Assembly (NCBI GenBank): GCA_964246015.1 | Contig: CAXTPG010000119.1 | Coordinates: 1 to 12,962, forward strand | Origin: JBBROS01 sp964246015 | GTDB lineage: Bacteria > Pseudomonadota > Alphaproteobacteria > Acetobacterales > Acetobacteraceae | DNA: 12,962 nt | Direction of reading: 5' to 3' | Part shown: positions 7,677-12,962 of the stretch, piece by piece | Layout of the letters: each line of letters opens with the position of its first letter | Position numbering within the stretch: the stretch's first letter is position 1 | Notes under the pieces: model-generated | The model's input: the letters and a program-made list of their open reading frames with translations, nothing else | What the model was told of the DNA's origin: nothing | Databases searched by the model: none | Translations under genes and position numbers: made by a program

Positions 7677-9680
7677 ATGCTGGCCGGCCTGCGCCAGCAC
7701 GAAGGACGGCTGCAGACCGGGCCCGGCATGCCGTATGCCGAGCGGGCGGTGGCGGCGCCCGGCGCCGTGGACCGTGCGCTGGCGGCGGGCTGGTCGCATG
7801 TCGAGGGTGGCGTGCTGCGCGCCTGGCGCCGCCGGGCCGCGGCGCGGGTTGCGGATGCGGCCATGGCACTCGCGCCCGCGATGCGGGACCTGCCGGAGGG
7901 GCGGTTCCGCGCCGAGGCGCTGCTGCTGCGGGAGCGGCTGGTGGCCGACGGGCTGCGCCCCGGGCTGGTCGCGACGGCCTTCGCGATGACGCGCGAGGCG
8001 ACGCGGCGGCACATCGGCCTGTCGCATCACCGCGTGCAGCTCATGGGCGGGGCGGCGATGCTGGGCCGGACGCTGGCGGAGATGGAGACGGGCGAGGGCA
8101 AGACCATCACCGCGATGCTGCCGGCGACGCTGTTCGCGTTGGCCGGCCGGCCGGTTCACGTCGTCACGGTCAACGACTACCTGGCGCAGCGCGACGGGGC
8201 GCAGCTCGGCCCCGTGTACGGCGCGCTCGGCCTGGACGTGGGCATGGTCGTCACCGGGCAGTCGCCGAAGGAGCGGCGGGCCGCCTACCGGAACGACGTC
8301 GTCTACTGCACCAACAAGGACCTCGTGTTCGACTATCTGCGCGACCGCATGGCGCTGGGGCCGCGCCGGTCGCACACGCGCATGGCCATCGACGGCCTGG
8401 TGGGCGGGCGGGGGCACGAGCCGCTGTATCTGCGCGGCCTGCACGTCGCGATCGTCGACGAAGCCGACAGCGTGCTGATCGACGAGGCGCGCACGCCGCT
8501 GATCCTGTCGGGCCCCGATGGCGCCGCGGCGGCGGATCTGTATCCCACCGCGCTCGACCTGGCCCGGCGGCTCGAGGCCGGGCTGGACTTCACGGTCGAT
8601 GCCGAGCGGCGGTCGCTGTCGCTGACGCCCCGTGGGCGCGAGCGGCTGACCGGGATGGCGGCAGGCCTGCCGGGACTGTGGGCGGCGCGGCGGGCGCGGG
8701 AGGAGCTGGCCGAGCAGGCGCTGCAGGCAATGCTGTTCTTCGAGCGGGACACGCAGTACGTCGTCGTCGAGGGCAAGGTTCAGATCGTCGACGAGTATAC
8801 CGGCCGCGTGATGCCGGACCGGACCTGGGAGCAGGGGCTGCACCAGATGGTGGAGGCGAAGGAGGGCGTCGCGATCTCTGGCCGCCGCCGCACCCTGGCG
8901 CGCATCACCTATCAGCGCTTCTTCACGCGGTACGGCCATCTGTGCGGCATGACGGGGACGGCCGCGGAAAGCCGGCCCGAGCTGTCGGCGGTGTACGGGC
9001 TGCAGGTGCTGCGGGTGCCGACGCACCATCGGCTGCTGCGCAGGGACGGCGGCGCGGTGCTGGCGGCGGACCAGGCGGCGAAGTGGGACGCGGTGGTTCA
9101 GCGGGCGGGCACGCTGTCGGCGGCGGGGCGGGCCGTGCTGATCGGCACACGCTCGGTGGGCGCGTCGGAGGAGGTGGCGGCGCGGCTGCGGGCGGCGGGC
9201 CTGCCGCCATCGGTGCTGAACGCGCAGCAGAGCCGGGAGGAGGCGGCGGTCGTCGCCCGGGCCGGGCAGCCCGGGTGCGTGACGGTCGCGACCAACATGG
9301 CCGGGCGCGGGACCGACATCCGGCTGAGCAAGCCGGTGCGCGAGGCGGGCGGGCTGCATGTGATCCTGACGGAGTACCACGAAAGCGCACGGATCGACCG
9401 TCAGTTGTTCGGCCGCTGCGCGCGCCAGGGCGACCCCGGCAGCATCGAGGCGGTGGTCGCGCTGGACGACGAGGTGTTCGCGCGCTTCGCCGGCGCGCGC
9501 ATGCTGGGGGCCGCCCGGCGATATGCGACGCGTGGCCCGATCCCTGGCTGGATGATCCGGCTGCTGGTGCGGGTGTCGCAGGGCCGGGCGGAGCGGATGA
9601 ATGCGCGCATCCGGCGCCAGACACTGCGAGAAGACGTGCGTCTACAAAAGTCGCTGGCCTTCGCCGGACGGGGGGAATAA
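7677..9680 (+). CDS. Short SecA-like preprotein translocase ATPase (C-terminally truncated architecture)
   Basis: The protein is 667 residues from the ATG at 7677, against about 900 for typical SecA. It is read as SecA from motifs in order: Walker A ETGEGKT (residues 137-143), TVNDYLAQRDG, TNKDLVFDYLRD, Walker B VDEADSVLIDEARTPLILSG (near 260), the crosslinking-domain return VDEYTGRVMPDRTWEQGLHQ and EAKEGV, GMTGTA, VLNAQQSREEA, TNMAGRGTDI (near 540) and the arginine-finger region HESARIDRQLFGRCARQGD (near 568-586). All ATPase residues I can check look intact. A shortened preprotein crosslinking region lies between ILSGP and YVVVEG. The protein ends about 80 residues after the arginine finger, at a helix resembling the start of SecA's long scaffold helix. 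The helical wing, two-helix finger, C-terminal linker and zinc-binding tail are therefore absent. It follows the M50 gene by 2 bases. It is unlikely to be the housekeeping SecA; a dedicated accessory motor (SecA2-like in concept) is the likeliest role. Confidence 0.9.
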   Translation: MLAGLRQHEGRLQTGPGMPYAERAVAAPGAVDRALAAGWSHVEGGVLRAWRRRAAARVADAAMALAPAMRDLPEGRFRAEALLLRERLVADGLRPGLVATAFAMTREATRRHIGLSHHRVQLMGGAAMLGRTLAEMETGEGKTITAMLPATLFALAGRPVHVVTVNDYLAQRDGAQLGPVYGALGLDVGMVVTGQSPKERRAAYRNDVVYCTNKDLVFDYLRDRMALGPRRSHTRMAIDGLVGGRGHEPLYLRGLHVAIVDEADSVLIDEARTPLILSGPDGAAAADLYPTALDLARRLEAGLDFTVDAERRSLSLTPRGRERLTGMAAGLPGLWAARRAREELAEQALQAMLFFERDTQYVVVEGKVQIVDEYTGRVMPDRTWEQGLHQMVEAKEGVAISGRRRTLARITYQRFFTRYGHLCGMTGTAAESRPELSAVYGLQVLRVPTHHRLLRRDGGAVLAADQAAKWDAVVQRAGTLSAAGRAVLIGTRSVGASEEVAARLRAAGLPPSVLNAQQSREEAAVVARAGQPGCVTVATNMAGRGTDIRLSKPVREAGGLHVILTEYHESARIDRQLFGRCARQGDPGSIEAVVALDDEVFARFAGARMLGAARRYATRGPIPGWMIRLLVRVSQGRAERMNARIRRQTLREDVRLQKSLAFAGRGE

Positions 9681-9747
9681 CACTTTCCCGTAAGTTCATA
9701 TTGCAATAATTTCGGGCAAAGCGCGCCCGGTATCAGGAGATAGACGT
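9681..9747 (+). promoter_or_regulatory. AT-richer intergenic leader, possible promoter and operator of the Hint gene
   Basis: This 67-base gap is about 48% GC, and 9691-9710 is only 20% GC in a roughly 70% GC window. AATAAT at 9705-9710 could serve as a -10 element, with only a weak -35 candidate (TTTCCC, 9684-9689, 15 bases upstream). A perfect 10-base palindrome, TATTGCAATA, sits at 9699-9708 and overlaps the putative -10, as an operator would. A small hairpin (CGGGC 9713-9717 with GCCCG 9725-9729, 7-base loop) lies just before the ribosome binding site. All of this is suggestive only. Confidence 0.35.
9735..9740 (+). promoter_or_regulatory. Shine-Dalgarno (AGGAGA) of the cohesin-Hint gene
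   Basis: AGGAGA ends 7 bases before the ATG at 9748. It is the best-formed ribosome binding site in the window and fixes that start. Its strength contrasts with the poor sites of the two adaptor genes and fits a product needed in larger amounts, such as an exported substrate. Confidence 0.7.
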
Positions 9748-11082
9748 ATGCTTCCACTTACATTCTCCACCAGCCTTTCCGGGACGACCATGACGCTGAC
9801 GATCAGGTCGGCCGCGAATTATGGCGCGAACGTCACGAACTTCGACATCCAGTTCGCCTACGACATTCCAAAGGCCACATACGTCAGCACCGCCGGCGGG
9901 ACCGGCTACACGACGGTGGGGAACGGCGCGACGGCGGGCACGGTGATCCTGGGTGGATTCGACAGCACGGGCGGCACCGGGCTGCCCGCCGGCTCCGTTC
10001 TCGCGACCGTCAACTTCACCCTCAAGATGGCCATCTCCGACTTCCCGCTGACGCTGACCAACACGTCGTTGAACGACGACGCGCCGGCCAGCGGCTCGGC
10101 CGATCCCTCCGTCCCGTGCTTCGTCAAGGGCACCCGGCTGCTGACGCAAGCGGGCGACGTCGCGGTCGAGGCGCTGCAGGTCGGCGACCGGGTCGTGACC
10201 GTCGACGGCTCCACCAGCGCCGTGCGCTGGATCGGCCAGCGGCGGATTGTCGTCGCGCGCCGCCGCGACCCCCACAACGTGCAGCCGGTCCGCATCCATG
10301 CCGGGGCGATGGCGCCGGGGGTGCCGTCCCGCGACGTGCTGCTCAGCCCCGACCATGCGGTGTTCGTCGACGGGTCGCTGATCCCGGTCCGCTACCTGCT
10401 CAACGGCGCCACCGTCGTGCAGGAGAGCTGGAGCGAGGTGACGTACGTCCACATCGAGCTGGAGCGGCATGCCGTGATGCTGGCGGACGGGCTGCCGGCC
10501 GAAAGCTACCTCGACAGCGGCAACCGCGCGGCATTTCAGGAGGGGGTGACGAACGTCGCCGTCATCGCATCGGGCTCGCAGCCCGAGGCGCTCGCCGTCT
10601 GGGCCCGGGACGCCTGCGCTCCGCTGGTGCATAGCGGCCCGGCGCTGGAGCAGGCGCGGCGCCGCTTCCTCGACCGCGCGCAGGCGCTTGGCCACGCCAT
10701 CACCGTCGACGCCAACATCCACCTGGTCGCGGACGGGCGGGTGCTGCGCGGGCGCGCCACCGCGGAGGGCGTGGCGTTCACGGTGCCGTCGAAGGCGCGC
10801 TCGGTCCGGTTGCGGTCGCGCAGCTTCGTGCCGGCGCATCTGCTGCCGGACAGCATCGATACGCGCCGGCTGGGGGTTGCCGTGTCCAGCGTGCTCGTCG
10901 ATGGCGTCGCCTATCGGCCGGGCGACGCGCCGGGCTGGTATGCGGCCGAGCCGGGGCTGCAATGGACGGACGGCGACGCGTCGCTGGACGGCGTGACGGG
11001 CAAGGTGCTCGTCTCGGCGGAGAGCATCGGCGTCTACTGGGCGGCCGACCCAGGCACGACGGACATCACCCGCGCCGCCTGA
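9748..11082 (+). CDS. Cohesin-like domain plus Hint (hedgehog/intein-type, Hint_2-like) autoprocessing protein, leaderless
   Basis: The protein has 444 residues. Residues 3-109 read as a cohesin-like beta-sandwich (FDIQFAYDIPKATYVS, then GLPAGSVLATVNFTLK and LTLTNTSLND). After a short linker, a Hint domain begins at Cys124 (PCFVKGTRLLTQAGDVAVEAL, then VGDRVVTVDG). It continues through SPDH at 200-203, equivalent to the [ST]xxH block, and ends near 232-262 (YVHIELERHAVMLADGLPAE). Residues about 300-444 form another conserved-looking beta domain (SVRLRSRSFVPAHLLPDS, LQWTDGDASLDG). The candidate catalytic Cys124 and His203 are present, so self-cleavage or acyl transfer at Cys124, separating the cohesin-like head, is chemically plausible. 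There is no N-terminal signal peptide or membrane segment although both domains are usually extracellular. This suggests export by a Sec-signal-independent route, perhaps the upstream SecA-like/M50/HlyD cluster (inference). The gene lies 67 bases after the SecA-like gene and converges on the formate dehydrogenase gene. Confidence 0.87.
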   Translation: MLPLTFSTSLSGTTMTLTIRSAANYGANVTNFDIQFAYDIPKATYVSTAGGTGYTTVGNGATAGTVILGGFDSTGGTGLPAGSVLATVNFTLKMAISDFPLTLTNTSLNDDAPASGSADPSVPCFVKGTRLLTQAGDVAVEALQVGDRVVTVDGSTSAVRWIGQRRIVVARRRDPHNVQPVRIHAGAMAPGVPSRDVLLSPDHAVFVDGSLIPVRYLLNGATVVQESWSEVTYVHIELERHAVMLADGLPAESYLDSGNRAAFQEGVTNVAVIASGSQPEALAVWARDACAPLVHSGPALEQARRRFLDRAQALGHAITVDANIHLVADGRVLRGRATAEGVAFTVPSKARSVRLRSRSFVPAHLLPDSIDTRRLGVAVSSVLVDGVAYRPGDAPGWYAAEPGLQWTDGDASLDGVTGKVLVSAESIGVYWAADPGTTDITRAA

Positions 11083-11090
11083 CGGACCAC

Positions 11091-11154
11091 GGGCGGGCCA
11101 GGGCGCGGGGGGCCGACAATCCCCCGTGACCTGGCTGTCCGTTTGGGCCCGCCC
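11091..11154. terminator. Nested inverted repeat between convergent genes, likely bidirectional terminator
   Basis: GGGCGGGCC (11091-11099) is perfectly complementary to GGCCCGCCC (11146-11154). Inside it, CCAGG (11098-11102) can pair with CCTGG (11130-11134), and CGGGGG (11106-11111) pairs with CCCCCG (11121-11126) around a 9-base loop. CCAGG shares two bases with the outer stem, so those two stems compete at the junction. There is no flanking U-tract on either strand, so it is not a textbook intrinsic terminator. Its place between two converging stop codons still makes termination or 3'-end protection the natural reading. Confidence 0.55.
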
Positions 11155-12962
11155 TACTCCGCCGCGACGGCCTCCATCACGGCGCTGACGCGTGCCGCGC
11201 AGAACTTGAACTCCGGGATCTTGCCGAAGGGATCGAGCGCCGGGTTGGTCAGCAGGTTGGCGGCGGCCTCGGCGTAGCAGAAGGGCATGAAGACCATGTT
11301 CTCCGGCACGTCGCGGTCGCTGCGGACCTTCACCTCCACGGCGCCGCGACGGGTTTCGAGCCGGATGCGGGCGCCGGCGGCGAGTTGCAGGCGCCAGAGG
11401 TCCTTGGGGGACATGAAGGCGACGGCTTCGGGCTCGATCGCGTCCAGCACCTCGGCGCGCCGCGTCATGCTGCCGGTGTGCCAGTGTTCCAGCACGCGGC
11501 CGGTGCTGAGGACCATGGGGTATTCGGCGTCGGGGACCTCGTCGGGCGGGATCACCTTGGCGGGCACGATCTTGCCGCGGCCGCTCGCGGTCGGGAAGCC
11601 GCTGTAGAAGATGATCTCGTGGCCCGGCTCGTCCGCGCCGTCGACGGGGTAGGTGACGGCGCCATCGCGTTCGAGGCGGGCCCAGGTGATGTTGGCGAAG
11701 CTGGGCATCATCTGCGCCATCTCGGCGAAGATCTCGCTGGGGCCGCTGTAGTCCCAGGGCAGGCCCATGCGCTTCGCGACCTCCTGGATGATCCACCAGT
11801 CCTGCCTTGCGTCGCCGGGCGGGTCGAGGACGGGGCGGGCGAGCTGCACGCGGCGGTCGGTGTTGGTGAAGGTGCCGCTCTTTTCCGCGAAGGCGGAGGC
11901 GGGGAGGACGACGTCGGCGTGGAAGGCGGTCTCGGTCAGGAACAGGTCCTGGACGACGAGGTGGTCGAGCATGGCCAGCGCGCCGCGGGCGTGGTTGAGG
12001 TCGGGGTCGGACATGGCGGGGTTCTCGCCCTCCACGTACATGCCGCGGATGGAGCCGGCGTGGATGGCGTTCATGATCTCGACGACAGTGAGGCCGCGCT
12101 GCGGGTCGAGCTTCGTGCCCCAGAATGTCTCGAACTTCTCGCGGATGTCGGCGCGCTCGACGGACTGGTAGTCAGGGTACACCATCGGGATCAGCCCGGC
12201 GTCGCTGGCCCCTTGCACGTTGTTCTGGCCGCGGAGCGGGTGCAGGCCGGCGCCCTTGCGGCCGATCTGCCCGGTCACCAGCGCCAGCGCGATCAGGCAG
12301 CGGGAGTTGTCGGTGCCGTGGATGTGCTGGCTGATGCCCATGCCCCAGAAGATCAGCGACGCGCCGGACTTGGCGTAGGCGCGGGCGACTTCCTTGATGG
12401 TTTCGGCCTTGATGCCGCACACGGCTTCCATCCGCTCGGGCGGGAAGTCCTTGATGCGTTCGGCCAGCTCGGCATAGCCCTCGGTGTAGCCGGCGATGTA
12501 CTGCTGGTCGGTCAGGCCCTCGGTGATGATGGTGTGGAGCATGGCGTTCAGCAGCGCCACGTCGCTGCCGGGCTTGAAGGCGAGGTGGCGCCAGGCATGG
12601 CGGGAGAGGGCCTGGCGGCGGGGGTCGATGACCACCAGCTTCGCGCCGCGCTTGGCGGCCTGCTTGATGAAGGTCGCGGCGACGGGGTGGTTCACCGTGG
12701 GGTTGGCGCCGATGACGATGATGACCTCGGCATCCAGCGCTGCCGAGAAGGGTGCGCTGACGGCGCCGGAGTTCACGCCCTCCATGAGGGCCGCGACCGA
12801 GCTTGCGTGGCACAGCCGCGTGCAGTGATCGACGTTGTTGGAGCCGAAGCCGATGCGGACCAGCTTCTGGAACAGGTAGGCCTCTTCGTTGGAGCCCTTG
12901 GCGGAGCCGAACCCGGCCAGCGCCTTCGGCCCCATCGCCTGCTTCACCTTCGTGAACCCGGC
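11154..12962 (-). CDS. fdhF: Formate dehydrogenase alpha subunit, molybdopterin oxidoreductase (C-terminal 602 residues, 5' end off window)
   Basis: The frame runs open through the right edge, so the N terminus (normally iron-sulfur domains) is missing; the GTG at 12947 is internal. The visible 602 residues match the molybdenum/tungsten bis-MGD formate dehydrogenase family. They include LAGFGSAKGSNEEAYLFQKL, then NNVDHCTRLCHASSVAAL with the likely metal-ligand Cys encoded by TGC at 12810-12812 (cysteine, not selenocysteine). Also present are VIGANPTVNHPVAATF, VVIDPRRQALSRHAWRHL, LRGQNNVQGASDAG, YVEGENPAMSDPD, ADVVLPASAFAEKSGTFTNT and the C-terminal molybdopterin-binding beta-barrel (VLSTGRVLEHWHTGSMTRR). 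The enzyme oxidises formate to CO2 in the cytoplasm, typically feeding NAD+ through FdsB/FdsG-type subunits, which are not visible here. It could equally be called fdsA or fdhA. It converges with the Hint gene across 71 bases and shows no functional link to it. No frameshift or missing core motif is seen. Confidence 0.93.
   Translation of the reverse strand, partial: AGFTKVKQAMGPKALAGFGSAKGSNEEAYLFQKLVRIGFGSNNVDHCTRLCHASSVAALMEGVNSGAVSAPFSAALDAEVIIVIGANPTVNHPVAATFIKQAAKRGAKLVVIDPRRQALSRHAWRHLAFKPGSDVALLNAMLHTIITEGLTDQQYIAGYTEGYAELAERIKDFPPERMEAVCGIKAETIKEVARAYAKSGASLIFWGMGISQHIHGTDNSRCLIALALVTGQIGRKGAGLHPLRGQNNVQGASDAGLIPMVYPDYQSVERADIREKFETFWGTKLDPQRGLTVVEIMNAIHAGSIRGMYVEGENPAMSDPDLNHARGALAMLDHLVVQDLFLTETAFHADVVLPASAFAEKSGTFTNTDRRVQLARPVLDPPGDARQDWWIIQEVAKRMGLPWDYSGPSEIFAEMAQMMPSFANITWARLERDGAVTYPVDGADEPGHEIIFYSGFPTASGRGKIVPAKVIPPDEVPDAEYPMVLSTGRVLEHWHTGSMTRRAEVLDAIEPEAVAFMSPKDLWRLQLAAGARIRLETRRGAVEVKVRSDRDVPENMVFMPFCYAEAAANLLTNPALDPFGKIPEFKFCAARVSAVMEAVAAE

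Noticed and set aside
3568..7869. 1,433-residue open frame on the minus strand
   Set aside because: It is antisense to three genes with clear domain motifs, and its translation is Arg/Pro/His/Gln-rich low-complexity sequence without recognisable domains. It is a typical by-product of high-GC third-position bias.
9733..11796. 687-residue minus-strand open frame spanning the Hint gene and the end of formate dehydrogenase
   Set aside because: It has the same Arg/Gly/Pro-rich composition, and it crosses two motif-verified genes and the putative terminator.
12810..12812. Possible selenocysteine in formate dehydrogenase
   Set aside because: The codon at the metal-ligand position is TGC (Cys), not TGA, so no selenocysteine insertion is needed.

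Overview
The window is very GC-rich (roughly 70% by eye) and densely coded, with strong G/C bias at third codon positions. Its gene content points to an alphaproteobacterium. The best guess is an acetic-acid-bacteria or Rhodospirillales-type lineage, based on the Hint_2-type protein, the alphaproteobacterial-looking formate dehydrogenase and the base composition. This assignment is inference; no rRNA or marker gene is present.

Layout. (1) 1-3578, plus strand: the 3' part of a large repetitive surface or secreted-type protein. It has tandem Ig-like (IPT/TIG-like) double-domain repeats, an inserted PPC-like domain and a C-terminal beta-propeller-like region. (2) 3592-5514: a membrane-fusion (HlyD-like) adaptor with two GAF-like domains fused to its N terminus. 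(3) 5521-7674: a PqqD-like / site-2-protease (M50) / HlyD-like fusion membrane protein with intact HEFGH and NxxPxxxxDG motifs. (4) 7677-9680: a short SecA-like ATPase that keeps every motor motif but stops inside the first long helix of the helical scaffold, so it lacks the helical wing, two-helix finger and zinc-binding tail. (5) 9748-11082: a cohesin-like domain fused to a Hint (hedgehog/intein-type) autoprocessing domain, with no signal peptide. (6) 11091-11154: a nested inverted repeat, probably a terminator between convergent genes. (7) 11154-12962, minus strand: the C-terminal two-thirds or so of a molybdenum formate dehydrogenase alpha subunit, an ordinary metabolic gene that looks unrelated to the rest.

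How it may work together. Genes 1 to 4 lie 13, 6 and 2 bases apart and are almost certainly one transcription unit. A 67-base AT-richer gap with a good Shine-Dalgarno precedes gene 5, which may have its own promoter. A stripped-down SecA motor, a membrane metalloprotease with a peptide-recognition domain, two adaptor proteins, a giant beta-repeat protein and a leaderless Hint protein fit a dedicated, non-canonical export system with its own substrates. No ABC transporter, TolC, SecY or RTX signal is visible. The export-system reading is inference from domain content and gene order; the domains and motifs are directly visible.
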